Part shown: positions 38,601 to 46,131 of the stretch, in pieces
Numbering within the stretch: the stretch's first letter is position 1
How the letters are laid out: each line of letters opens with the position of its first letter
NCBI GenBank assembly: GCA_026874595.1
Contig: CM049310.1
Span: 50,097,058 to 50,161,057, forward strand
Direction: 5' to 3'
Source of the DNA: Sipunculus nudus
Taxonomy: Eukaryota; Annelida; Sipuncula; Golfingiida; Sipunculidae
DNA length: 64,000 nucleotides
Program-made: the position numbers and the translations under genes
Notes under the pieces: model-generated
The model's database searches: none
The model's input: the letters and a program-made list of their open reading frames with translations, nothing else
Told to the model about the DNA's origin: nothing

Positions 38601-39491
38601 AGCACCTCCAGCAAGAAGAAGAAACACAGGTCTAGGGATAGAGAAGGGGTCAGTACAGTTGGTTCCGCTTAATAGCAACTGTTATTTATCAGGGCCATAA
38701 TTCCAAATAAGTGGAGATGTCAATTGAACAAAATTCAAAATTGATTTCTGTTATCTCTGCCTCACCTGCACTATGGTTTGATTTTATTTTTCGAATTGAT
38801 GTATTATTATAGTTTTTAATCATGTTTCTTCTATTGGCTGTATGAAGTCTGAGTTGTTAATAAAAAAAATGCATGACAATATTACCAAAAAAATACTTGA
38901 GTAGTTTCTTGTAAACACACTGAAACTTAGTGAAGACCCTTGTAAAATTCACACGCAGACTCTCTCCAGTATACAAACAATATTATCCTAATATAGTTTG
39001 GGTGTTTTACTGCGCACTGTACAGATAATGGAAGTACAGTAGAAACTCCTAATTATGGACACTGATGGGACATTTTGTCCGCAATAGAGAGATGCCCTGA
39101 TTAGGGAGGTTACAGATTTTGGGACCTACTTTTAAGGGACTGCCCGTAAGTGTCCATAATTAGGAGGTGCCCTTAGTGCAGAGGTGCCCGTAAGGAGAGG
39201 TTCCACTGTAACTGTCTTATATATTTAACTTTGTGAATTTTGTGTTGTATTCATGCTATTTGAAGACGTAAATGTGAATTTTCATTTCTCCAGGATGAAG
39301 AGAGGCCTCGAAAACACAAACATAAAAAGCGTGACAAAGACAAGGAGGGAGAGGATGGGAAAGAAAAGAAGAAGAAGAAGAAAAAGAAGAAGGAGGCGGA
39401 AAAGAAGGAAATGAATGAACTGGAGGCCTTTTTGAGTGGTGGTGATGCTGGCCTGGTGGCTCCATCTGGTGCTGATTATGAAACATTATGA
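17541..39491 (+). CDS. RABL6: RABL6 (Rab-like GTPase 6), complete 15-exon gene
   Basis: RABL6 (also known as PARF or C9orf86) is an atypical Rab-like GTP-binding protein with a long disordered tail, linked in vertebrates to cell-cycle control and ARF signalling. Coding exons are 17621-17759, 18104-18210, 18731-18859, 20339-20392, 21343-21434, 22140-22280, 22653-22758, 23211-23314, 23988-24106, 25331-25561, 33048-33186, 36270-36813, 37969-38065, 38545-38648 and 39294-39491. All introns are GT-AG with matching phases, giving 767 residues against about 730 in human. The P-loop GDRNVGKT is at residues 53-60, and WDVVDKG occupies the switch II position. DITKQW, NHRDMG and RYAESSM follow the family pattern. 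A Pro/Ala/Gln-rich segment spans about 331-400, VEDFVPD is at 419-425, NPMVAGF at 460-466, an acidic region about 455-640, a Lys-rich NLS-like stretch about 695-742, and the conserved ELEAFL tail at 744-749. The canonical NKxD motif is replaced, as in known RABL6 proteins. The identification is firm. Exon 4 may be optional. Confidence 0.95.
17621..17759 (+). CDS. RABL6: RABL6 coding exon 1 (residues 1-46)
   Basis: Encodes the N-terminal extension starting [10 protein letters not shown] and ending [11 protein letters not shown], as in vertebrate RABL6. The donor GTAAGT at 17760 splits the codon for Met47 after its first base. Confidence 0.93.
18104..18210 (+). CDS. RABL6: RABL6 coding exon 2, P-loop (residues 47-82)
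   Basis: Carries the Walker A motif GDRNVGKT and the following [10 protein letters not shown] segment. The acceptor TTTTCAG precedes it. The donor GTTTGA is non-consensus after GT, but homology runs straight on into the next exon. Confidence 0.93.
18731..18859 (+). CDS. RABL6: RABL6 coding exon 3 (residues 83-125)
   Basis: Starts [13 protein letters not shown] and contains [10 protein letters not shown], the counterpart of the switch II WDTAG motif. It ends in a Lys-rich loop and ENDNTG before the donor GTGAGT. Both ends are in phase 0. Confidence 0.93.
19880..20151. mobile_element. MITE in RABL6 intron 3, CAGGGCT ends
   Basis: The left end CAGGGCTTTACATTATT pairs with the right end TTAATGTGGAGCCCTG. 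The inner sequence repeats the words TTGCCCG and GCAAGT several times. Both flanks show TGTAT. Ends of this type are usual for hAT-related MITEs, though the expected 8-bp duplication is not intact. Confidence 0.6.
20339..20392 (+). CDS. RABL6: RABL6 coding exon 4, 54-nt in-frame extra exon (residues 126-143)
   Basis: A phase 0-0 exon between TTACAG and GTGTGT encoding [18 protein letters not shown]. The vertebrate protein has no clear counterpart. Joining exons 3 and 5 directly would give a loop of about vertebrate length, so this is probably a cassette exon or a lineage insertion in the loop after switch II. Confidence 0.7.
21343..21434 (+). CDS. RABL6: RABL6 coding exon 5 (residues 144-174)
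   Basis: Encodes [25 protein letters not shown], a conserved core strand and helix of the G domain. The codon for Trp174 is split TG/G across the donor GTGGGT. Confidence 0.93.
22140..22280 (+). CDS. RABL6: RABL6 coding exon 6 (residues 174-221)
   Basis: Encodes [20 protein letters not shown] and FIENLDR. NHRDMG takes the place of the NKxD base-recognition motif, as in other RABL6 proteins (NYRDMG in human). The Arg221 codon is split AG/G at the donor GTACAG. Confidence 0.93.
22653..22758 (+). CDS. RABL6: RABL6 coding exon 7 (residues 221-256)
   Basis: Encodes [20 protein letters not shown] and ends FLQLQ. This is the G5-like ESSM segment and the last helix of the GTPase fold. The donor is GTTTGT. 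Confidence 0.93.
23211..23314 (+). CDS. RABL6: RABL6 coding exon 8 (residues 257-291)
   Basis: Encodes [11 protein letters not shown] and the charged helix ending [10 protein letters not shown], which follows the G domain in all RABL6 proteins. The acceptor is TTTTCCAG and the donor GTATGT. Confidence 0.93.
23573..23791. mobile_element. MITE of the TACTGTGG family in RABL6 intron 8
   Basis: 219 bases with left end TACTGTGGTTTCCTTTATAT and right end (reverse complement) TACTGTGGTTGCCTTTTTGT. The interior GAGGCTGAAATTTTGCAATT is shared with the copy at 40999. Confidence 0.65.
23988..24106 (+). CDS. RABL6: RABL6 coding exon 9 (residues 291-331)
   Basis: Completes the helix ([13 protein letters not shown]) and begins the disordered Pro-rich part ([14 protein letters not shown]). 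The acceptor CCCAG and donor GTTAGT keep phases 2 and 1. Identity to vertebrates is low after the helix. Confidence 0.88.
24206..24234. repeat. Poly-C tract
   Basis: About 28 bases of C broken by one T, directly left of a TIR element in RABL6 intron 9. Confidence 0.75.
24239..24519. mobile_element. 281-bp MITE with perfect 22-bp inverted ends
   Basis: The left end AAAAGGTATGGTTCTCAGGC (then AC) is matched exactly by the reverse complement of 24498-24519. It is non-coding and lies in RABL6 intron 9. A diverged relative is at 27284-27480. Confidence 0.75.
25331..25561 (+). CDS. RABL6: RABL6 coding exon 10, Pro/Ala/Gln-rich (residues 331-408)
   Basis: A low-complexity Pro/Ala/Gln/Ser-rich segment that ends with [14 protein letters not shown]. 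This corresponds to the short basic SIISRLFG element of vertebrate RABL6. The acceptor is TTTTACAG and the donor GTATTG. Confidence 0.88.
27284..27480. mobile_element. Diverged copy of the AAAGGTATGGTTCTC MITE
   Basis: Starts AAAGGTATGGTTCTCAAACT and ends GTGCCAGAGAACCAAACCTT. It shares the interior words GGCACCGCC and TTTCATG..GATTTTACCTGTT with the copy at 24239. It lies in RABL6 intron 10. Confidence 0.55.
28625..29050. repeat. Degenerate repeat with about 120-140-bp units
   Basis: Begins ATGCCCGCCATATGATGGGA and then has three related segments carrying CTCACC..AAGTTC...GCATATTTAA..GAGGTCA (GGTCA at about 28761, 28880 and 29020). Confidence 0.4.
30969..31107 (+). repeat. 42-bp tandem repeat, about 3.3 copies
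   Basis: GGGTGGGGTGATTGATGGTC plus TGACCAGTAATATGTAAAAG recurs with starts at 31011, 31053 and 31095. A diverged unit lies before them. Confidence 0.75.
31481..31847 (+). repeat. 38-bp minisatellite, nine full copies plus a partial one
   Basis: The unit is AGGCTTCATATTTAAGGATT followed by CATTTAAGGATCCACAAT. Nine units fit exactly in 31481-31822, with few substitutions, and a diverged partial unit follows. Each unit itself contains a duplicated TTTAAGGAT, so it arose from a shorter repeat. It lies in RABL6 intron 10. Confidence 0.9.
33048..33186 (+). CDS. RABL6: RABL6 coding exon 11 (residues 408-454)
   Basis: Contains [16 protein letters not shown], a match to the conserved VEDFVPD..LDRSFLED motif of RABL6, which fixes this exon after a 7.5-kb intron. 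Entry is phase 1 and exit phase 2 at the donor GTATGG. Confidence 0.9.
33672..34405 (-). mobile_element. Hairpin-ended CGGA-family element, inverted copy
   Basis: Reading on the minus strand, it ends with the near-palindromic hairpin (33673-33701) and the CGGA tract (TCCG on this strand, 33718-33761). The interior matches the copies at 1130, 3880 and 7000, and it starts near 34400 at AATCAATAACTAGC. It is the best complete copy in the window, about 730 bases, in RABL6 intron 11. Short open frames within it are not genes. Confidence 0.65.
34559..34582. repeat. Poly-C tract
   Basis: More than 20 consecutive C in RABL6 intron 11. Confidence 0.8.
35540..35572 (-). repeat. Palindrome motif, inverted copy 4
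   Basis: Reverse complement of the AACAAGGGACC..GGGTC..GCTCAGCTG signature, with one change in the palindrome (GACCCATAGGTC). Confidence 0.45.
35788..36071 (-). repeat. Inverted partial copy of the array-tail element plus palindrome motif 5
   Basis: A diverged hairpin (AGCTTAGCTGACT...CTGAGCT, 35788-35817) is followed on the plus strand by a TCTGTC-rich tract and words matching the tail at 6780-6999. It ends near the inverted GACCCATGGGTC motif at 36040-36071. Confidence 0.5.
36270..36813 (+). CDS. RABL6: RABL6 coding exon 12, long acidic exon (residues 454-635)
   Basis: A 544-nt exon beginning [14 protein letters not shown], the second conserved tail motif. It continues as an acidic Ser/Asp/Glu-rich disordered region with [17 protein letters not shown] and DISDEE patches that resemble casein kinase 2 sites. 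The donor is GTATGA at 36814. Confidence 0.92.
37969..38065 (+). CDS. RABL6: RABL6 coding exon 13 (residues 636-668)
   Basis: Encodes [20 protein letters not shown], comparable to the LFGLGLEE segment of vertebrate RABL6. The acceptor lies behind a strong TTCTCCTTTTCCAG tract and the donor is GTAAGA. Its place is supported by phase continuity and moderate similarity. Confidence 0.82.
38545..38648 (+). CDS. RABL6: RABL6 coding exon 14 (residues 668-702)
   Basis: Ser/Arg/Lys-rich, ending [13 protein letters not shown], the start of the basic NLS-like tail. The donor GTCAGT at 38649 is the one that keeps the frame of the last exon. An upstream GT in this exon would break it. Confidence 0.8.
39037..39208. 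mobile_element. 172-bp MITE with CAGTRGAAACTCC ends, TA flanks
   Basis: Left end TA|CAGTAGAAACTCCTAATTA and right end AGGAGAGGTTCCACTG|TA. A same-length relative lies at 56242-56413. CAGT ends with TA flanks suggest a pogo/Tc1-mariner type element. It lies in RABL6 intron 14. Confidence 0.65.
39294..39491 (+). CDS. RABL6: RABL6 coding exon 15 and stop (residues 703-767)
   Basis: Encodes a run of Lys/Arg ([14 protein letters not shown] and poly-Lys) followed by [12 protein letters not shown] and DYETL before TGA at 39489-39491. Vertebrate RABL6 ends in DELEAFLGGG and DYEEL, so the C terminus is secure. Confidence 0.95.
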   Translation, partial: DEERPRKHKHKKRDKDKEGEDGKEKKKKKKKKKEAEKKEMNELEAFLSGGDAGLVAPSGADYETL

Positions 39492-39577
39492 TTGATACAG
39501 TAGCTTCTCATAACATTGGGAATTAATACTTAAGTCTGTTGTAAATGAAGTCTCTCCTAAATATGTATGCATGTATG

Positions 39578-39666
<89 letters not shown>

Positions 39667-40153
39667 ATTATTATTATTATTAAGTTCAGGTGAATTGACT
39701 GAAGGAGACTATGTTTACTACTTATAAATAGGTCATTGTAAATTATAACTAAATTTATGCATGGAAAAATCAGTGTGTGTTGTGATTGGTGATTCATGGT
39801 CATATAAATTATATATTTATAACAGTGGGTGAGATTCATTTACTAGTAGTCATTTAGGTATTGAGTAATTTAACAATTATAATGTGTGATAACTGAATGT
39901 TACTTTTCTTGATGACCACATTCCTTTGATGCATAAGTTACATTTTCATTATATATTAATCCCTTGGCATCTTGAATTTTCTGCATTTTGTGGCCATTAA
40001 CCTGTAGTTACATCGTAAAATATTTCCTTCAGGATCAGTGAAACATTCAGATAATTCTGATGACCAGAGTTGTCTTTTTGCAATTTTTTGTTGATTGGAC
40101 ACCATCAGCTGTACCTCTGTTAACTCGCATCCCGCAAGCTGTCAGATGAAATG
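39492..40153 (+). other. RABL6 3' UTR region with long TA microsatellite
   Basis: About 660 bases between the RABL6 stop and the next element. They hold a TA dinucleotide run of roughly 80 bases at 39582-39662. I saw no canonical AATAAA in this stretch, so I cannot place the polyadenylation site. The nearest AATAAA lies near 41143. Confidence 0.4.
39582..39662. repeat. TA microsatellite, about 40 units
   Basis: An uninterrupted TA run about 90 bases after the RABL6 stop codon. Confidence 0.9.
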
Positions 40154-40669
40154 TTAAAGGGACATAATCAGGCATAATATTATGCCTATTATTTCACAAT
40201 ATCATTTCAGTTTTGCTATATGCAAAAGATTCCCAGCAAAACCCTCCCATCACACAGTCTCAGTACCAAGCAAACGGCTGTTTAACACCTAATTATGGCT
40301 CTGCCTATTGGTAAACACAGTTGTCATTTGTCTGTTAACCGTAACATGGCCATGTGACTGGAGGTCAGATTGTGAGCAGCAACACACAGTGTTTCAGCAA
40401 GCAGGAACATGTATCACATTTTTTGGAACATGTCATTCAGGGCATCTCCTGATTCACATGTGTTGTGGCTCTGCAATGCACATGGCCCCATGCCCTGTGT
40501 TCATGTTGACACCTGTGATTGAGCCCAGTCCACTGTTTTAAACACTCATTAACAGGAGTGAGCAAACAGTTTTAAGGCAATATTTTGGCAGGTTCAGATT
40601 TATTTTAAAGGGAAGAAGCTATTTTTTGTGTTAATTCAACATGCTTTTTAGGTGATTGGGCCCCTTTAA
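40154..40669. mobile_element. Approximately 516-bp element with TTAA ends, copy 1
   Basis: Left end TTAAAGGGACATAATCAGG and right end (reverse complement) TTAAAGGGGCCCAATCACC. TTAA at both borders is the piggyBac-type target. There is no transposase inside. Confidence 0.6.
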
Positions 40670-40753
40670 AGGTTAAAACTGAAATGATTGTTTAAAGTTC
40701 CACAACGCTGCACCATACATTTTACTCATGTTGGTATATTTTTTGTTCTCCAG

Positions 40754-40793
40754 GCTACTGTATCTGCCTTATGGAAACAGAGCACGCAGCTTG
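40754..40793 (+). CDS. Candidate exon of an unidentified plus-strand gene (1 of 5)
   Basis: After the acceptor TTTGTTCTCCAG the frame reads ATVSALWKQSTQL and leaves one base at the donor GTGCAG. That phase fits the next candidate exon at 44143, with which it gives TQLGLQVPKDD. I do not recognise the product. Short open frames behind good acceptors arise by chance, so confidence is low. Confidence 0.27.
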
Positions 40794-40998
40794 GTGCAGA
40801 ATAATTTCACTATTAAATGAACTTTAATTGTAATGTGCTGGATTTGTACCTGGCCAGAGTTCATGTGTCATGTATTGCTTCTTATAATATAAGCTCCTTC
40901 CCTGACCATGTAAAACCATTGTTTGTTGTCCTTAAAAGTTACACTGCCTTTCCATATCCCGCTATCTGTTATGCACTGACAGTCAAGTATCATCCAAG

Positions 40999-41436
40999 TA
41001 CTGTGGTTGGCTTTATATTCGCGAGGCTGAAATTTTGCAATTTCTTAATTTTTAATGTTTTGCAAGGGTTTCATTTTTCCACGATTGCACCAAATACTAT
41101 AAAATCTAAGTACAGTGGTATTTGTATTGATTTTAAAGTAAGAATAAATCCTACAATACATTACTAATTACTGGTACAGTCAGTAACTTGTGTCTTGTAT
41201 CACAGTCGATATAGCCTCTGTGATTTTGGTGTGTTTTACAATAATTAATGCTTTGATGTATTGGCCAGTTTTGATACCATGCCAGGTTTCCTAGGGTTTC
41301 ATCTTTGCAATTATTTCACATTCGTGAATATTGCAAAATTAAAACCCTCGCAAATAAAAAGGTAACCACAGTATCTCATAACATTCATGAATATTGCAAA
41401 ATTAAAACCCTCGCAAATAAATAGGTAACCACAGTA
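40999..41436. mobile_element. TACTGTGG-family element with duplicated right end
   Basis: Left end TACTGTGGTTGGCTTTATAT at 40999 and right end ..AAAAGGTAACCACAGTA at 41373. The last approximately 63 bases (CATTCATGAATATTGCAAAA and on) are repeated once more, ending at 41436. Confidence 0.6.
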
Positions 41437-41439
41437 TTT

Positions 41440-42730
41440 CATAACACAGTATCACAGAGTAGTAGACATTTTACCAATGACCATATGCACTACAGGGGTG
41501 AGATGTTAGGTAGCTTTCAGCAGATATGCCAGCCCTACTGGTCACAGTTTACTGATTTTAATGGCAAACACCAATGTCAGCATGCGTATGGGCCAGTGAC
41601 TGTTTGAAGAATAATTGAAAGGGTGTCCAGAACAGCCACACTGTAATGATCAGCGATGTTGTTTCTCTCATGTGTACCCTTTGGTAGAGTGTTAAATTAT
41701 GGAACTTCTACTTGAAGTTGAATCTCTACCTGCCAGGAAAATTTTTGTTTTCTCAACTGAACACTGTTGTCTTAATGACGTGCATGTGACATGTAGATTA
41801 TTTCCTGTAGCATATAACTATAATATTGAATTTAAAATTCAATCACCCTACACTCCATTAGCAGCTGTTACGCTATGCTCAACTATTCACTCCATTAACC
41901 GCTGCACGAAACCGCAGTTGTCCCTCAGGTTTGGCCACCAGATGGTGCTGTATCTGTGGAATTCCCTCATGCATAATATTTAACCATTTCCCATTGGAAT
42001 AAACAGGATGCAATCATAACCTTTTAGGACAGTCTCTATACTAACTTGCTCATGTGGCCTGAGATCGGTTAATATCCCTCACTGTTTTCAAATTTCCTCT
42101 CCTGCAGTGCTGCACAACAAGTTTCGTATTGACGCAGCCATTTTTGTTTACACGCTGAGCCAATCAAATTGTTTTACGAGCTACACATGGGCGCTGTCTT
42201 CTTTGTTAACACACTAAGCCAATAATGACCTTCCCTTACCCAGCGTCAAATTCCTGGGTGTTTGGCAGCTTGCCAAACCTGAAGAATCCTTCCATTTCTC
42301 ACAGCGTGTGAGTGGTTCCAGGGAAGTCACGCGCTGTGTTCAGGGCATAATTGCCCCTATTCAGCAAGCAGTGCCATAAGCCATGGACCTTAACAAATAA
42401 TACTCATCCTGATTTCTGAAGATGTACCTGACCATTTAAACTTACATCTGAGACTAATTACATGAGGTCAGAGGCTGTCTCCTGTCATTAAATTTAAAGT
42501 TATTAATTAATCTTATGGCTTTAGGGAGGTAGTTGAGTAAGAGAGTATACAACAATGAAGCAGGGTGAAGTAATACCACGATACTATGTCGTCATGCCAT
42601 CACATCTTAAATAGGATCTATAGAGACTCATTTTCCTGAGGCCTATAAATTTTATTGTAATTTCATGCACTTTTTAGAATTTGAACACTGATGTCTCCTG
42701 CACTTACACTGTATGCCTTTGTTGTACATG
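41440..42730. other. No supported gene; somewhat CpG-richer around 42.1-42.4 kb
   Basis: Contains two CCAAT words and a GTTTGGCAGCTTGCCAAAC palindrome near 42259-42277. No coding signal was found on either strand. Confidence 0.3.
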
Positions 42731-42735
42731 TATAT

Positions 42736-42813
42736 CAGGGTTGGGGCAAGTACAAGTACTCAGTACTCATACTCATACTTAAGTACTGTAACAGGGTACT
42801 AGTCCCAACCCTG
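42736..42813. mobile_element. 78-bp hAT-like MITE with perfect 8-bp target duplication
   Basis: Ends CAGGGTTGGGGC / AGTCCCAACCCTG are inverted repeats. The flanks ATGTATAT (42728-42735) and ATGTATAT (42814-42821) are identical. The interior repeats AAGTACTC-like words. Confidence 0.8.
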
Positions 42814-42849
42814 ATGTATATATATTCTTTGATGTACACCCTTTATTAT

Positions 42850-43035
42850 CCAGGTGCAGTTTGTATCATTCAAGTGTGCCAGGTTCTATCCAGGTGTACT
42901 TTATAATATTCAGGTGTGACAGCTGTTTTCCATGTGTTTTTAGTGTTATCAAGGCACACTAATTATTTTCCAGGTACTATGAACAATGTCCAGGTGCACT
43001 TACAGCTTATTCATATATTTTTCAGATGCAATTAT
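42850..43035 (+). repeat. Degenerate short-period repeat with CAGGTG words
   Basis: TATCCAGGTGCA, TTCAAGTGTGC, ATCCAGGTGTAC, TTCAGGTGTGAC, TCCAGGTACT and TCCAGGTGCAC follow each other at about 20-30-base spacing. Confidence 0.4.
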
Positions 43036-43054
43036 ATGTCTACAACAATTCCAT

Positions 43055-43234
43055 GACAAATGCTCACAGGACAAATGCCCACAAGGCCAGTTGTTTTACA
43101 AGCAAAATAAGTTACAGATATATTATCTGAAATAAGATAACAATGATAACCTGAAATAAGCTTATAATGGGGTTATGTGCAAAAGTCTCTTTTTGTCATA
43201 AAGGTTGTGGGCATTTGTCTTGTGGGCTTTAGTC
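43055..43234. mobile_element. 180-bp MITE with 30-bp imperfect inverted ends
   Basis: The left end GACAAATGCTCACAGGACAA (then ATGCCCACAA) pairs with the reverse complement of the right end, GACTAAAGCCCACAAGACAA (then ATGCCCACAA). Each end also carries an internal duplication of the GACAAATGCCCACA word. Confidence 0.65.
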
Positions 43235-43239
43235 TTGTC

Positions 43240-45480
43240 TGTGCACTGTGATCAACAGGTATAAACTACTCAATTGAAAAGTTATAATAGATAGGTATTT
43301 GCAGCCACAGCCAATAAATGAGACTTCAAGCTGGAAATCCAGAGTTTTGTTCCAACCTGAGACTCGTGTCTCAGGTTGGAGCTAAGGATTAAAGATTTAG
43401 GTTCATGCATATTCCATTTTGAAAGAAAAATGTTTACCCATTGACACATTTATTGCCATATTTTTCTGTATTTTAAATACAGCTGTTGTGCATGTGCTTT
43501 CTAGCACTTAACATTTATGTGTATACTCTTATCAGCATTTGTATAAGTGTTAGCTGCACTTGTGCAAAAAAAAAAATGAACTTGTATACATGTGTACATA
43601 GCAAGCTCATATGCATGTCAGATACTCAGATGTTTTTCTTTTGTGCACTTCTGTACTTATAAGTACATTAAATGTATATGCTATATATAGGACAAGATCT
43701 TAAAATCTCTTGGGAGAATTTGCTCATTGAAATAAATGCAGAAATCAGTAGCCAGCATGTATAAAATATTGAAGTTTATTAATTCAGTGTTGTGTAGGTG
43801 TTAGTCAACAAATATATGTATCAAAGCACACCACTTGTTATTACTTACAGCTTTTTTGTTATTATACTAATGCTAGTCACATTCAATAAGGACTGAATCA
43901 TTTATAATCTATCCATGCAGTAATGACTGAGTTATCATAATCTAAAACATCTGCTATGTCAGTGCACTCTTTAAAGATTGAATAGGAGGTAAATTGGATA
44001 ATGTCAAAGTAAGATATTTAAGAATAGCATGACCTTAAAGTTTACCCAAAATTTTGTCAGTTAAATGGATTTTTACCATATTTTTTGTGGAATTTAAGAT
44101 TGTCTAGTAATAGTATTATTACATGCTAATTTTGTGGTTTAGGCCTTCAGGTACCTAAAGATGACAAGGCCATGATGAACCATGAAAACGGACTAAACAT
44201 GGTTGTTTTAAGAGTGAGTGTGCCAAATGGGGTGGGGGCATGGGGGTGGGGGGTTGTTTTAGTGCAAGATTTATTATTGTTCAGCAGAAGATGAATTGAC
44301 AAGTTTACAATTAAACTGCTGATGAATGAGGTTCAATAAATTAATTATACAGACATGGATTTGGTAACCGTGGATATGGTATATTTCAAATGCTGATGTA
44401 ATTACAGTAATAGAAATTAATTCTTATGAAATAATGGCATCATTTGTTGCATTTACGGATTATTAAAACAGTGCTATCTGTCTGTTGTATCTATATCCAT
44501 GCTTACAAAGATTATATGCACATGCTAGAGTGGAACACTCTGCCACCTCAGACAATGCTCAGAGACTAGTTTATCTGCCATGGTGCTGCCACTGTCTCCT
44601 AAAACAAGAGCAATCCATACTCTAGATGTAAATAGATTTACATAGGGGGGGGGGGCAGTTGCTGTTTGTAAAATCCCCACATTTTGAGATGATAAAAAAA
44701 AGTTGAATTTCATTTTTGTTTGAAATGAGATGAAAAATGTGTCATGCAGCATTGGTTTCATGTAACAACTTCACATTACAAGCTCACCCTGGTAATTCAC
44801 ATAATGATCTAACGTTATAAACCCATCACATTACTAGCTCTCCCTGGTAATTCACATTATGATCTAACATTATGAACCAATCAATGGTAATTTATCACTG
44901 TTCACTGGTTAACCGCAGTATGATCTGCAAGGATCCTTGTTGGCATGTCAGTCTTGGTGTTGTTAAGTATAGGCAAACACTCATACCTGAATTGCTATAT
45001 GACTGTACACTTTACATGTGGCCTATAAGGTGGAATAAGGGGGCTATGGTTACTTCATCAAGTGACCCTTCCCCATCCATTTAACCCCCCCCCCCCCCCA
45101 CATACACCTTTTAACATAAAAAAGAACATATATCAATGTTAAATTCTCATTGATTTATACATGGTCATACATACATTTAAGGTCATGCTGGTTCATTATA
45201 CATTGTACTTAAACAAATATTTTCTATGTTTGTCTGTTCCTATCATTCTCTCTTACTCATGTAGAGACCCTGGAATATTGTGGATGGCCTTTTGGTTGTG
45301 GGGGTTTCAAATTTGTGATGCTCATGACAGGAAAACCTTAATGAATAATACACCTCATCCCTACACGTGATCAGTCATTTATACTTGACTACATTTCTGA
45401 AGCATCAAAAGTCAAAAGACTGACATTAAATAGGAAAATTAATTAATCAGTTCATGTAACCCATACATCAAAGATAAATA
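43240..45480. other. Intergenic or intronic sequence
   Basis: Apart from the candidate exon at 44143, it contains G runs near 44222-44255 and 44646-44656, a short direct duplication TTCACATTA..CTCTCCCTGGTAATTCACA near 44770-44860, and a poly-C run near 45085-45099. No gene is supported. Confidence 0.35.
44143..44213 (+). CDS. Candidate exon of an unidentified plus-strand gene (2 of 5)
   Basis: Only one frame is open. It reads LQVPKDDKAMMNHENGLNMV and ends LR at a consensus donor GTGAGT (44214). Codon choice looks coding. The exon leaves in phase 0, while the next candidate (48142) needs phase 1, so either an exon is missing or the GT four bases downstream is used. Confidence 0.3.
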
Positions 45481-45495
45481 TTCCAAATAACATAT

Positions 45496-45986
45496 TTAAA
45501 GGGACATAATCAGGAGCAATATTGCGCCTATTATTTCACACTGTTAGTTCAGTTTTGCCTTATACAAAAGTTTTCCAGCAAAACATCCCAGTATACAGTC
45601 TCTGTACCTCGCATACGGCTGTTTAACAATTTGTTATGGATCTGCGTGTCGGTAAACAAAGTCCACGTGTATCTGTTTATCATAACATGGCTGCGTGACC
45701 GGAGGTCCGATTGTGAGCTGCAACATGCAGTGAACATGTATTGCACTTTTTTTGGACCAAGTTAGTCAAGGAATCTCCTGATTGATACGTTGTGGCCTGG
45801 ACGATGCACACGCTGTGTTTATGTTGACACCCGTGATCAAGCCCGGTTCACTGTTTTTAACACTCATTTACAGGAGTAAGCAAACGGTTTCAGTTCTGTA
45901 TTTTGGCAGGTACAAAGTTATTTTAAAGGGAAGAAATTATTTTTTTGTTTCAATTCAACATGCTTTATAGATGATTGGGCCCCTTT
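45496..45986. mobile_element. TTAA-ended element, copy 2
   Basis: Same family and orientation as 40154-40669, about 491 bases. The left border TTAAAGGGACATAATCAGG is intact, and the right border GATTGGGCCCCTTT is followed by CTAA instead of AA. Confidence 0.6.
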
Positions 45987-46088
45987 CTAAATAATATTTG
46001 TGGATAGTGAAAGAAGTTCCATTGGTCTGATGTTCTCTCTGGGCCTTGTCAAAGATTTTGTCCACATATCAGATAATTATGACAATAA

Positions 46089-46089
<1 letters not shown>

Positions 46090-46127
<38 letters not shown>
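46090..46127. repeat. TA microsatellite
   Basis: About 18 TA units at the tail end of the minus-strand SINE, as expected for the simple-repeat tail of a retroposon. Confidence 0.8.

Positions 46128-46131
<4 letters not shown>

Noticed and set aside
39486-39839. 117-codon minus-strand frame and its plus-strand counterpart
   Set aside because: Mostly Tyr-Ile repeats produced by the TA microsatellite.
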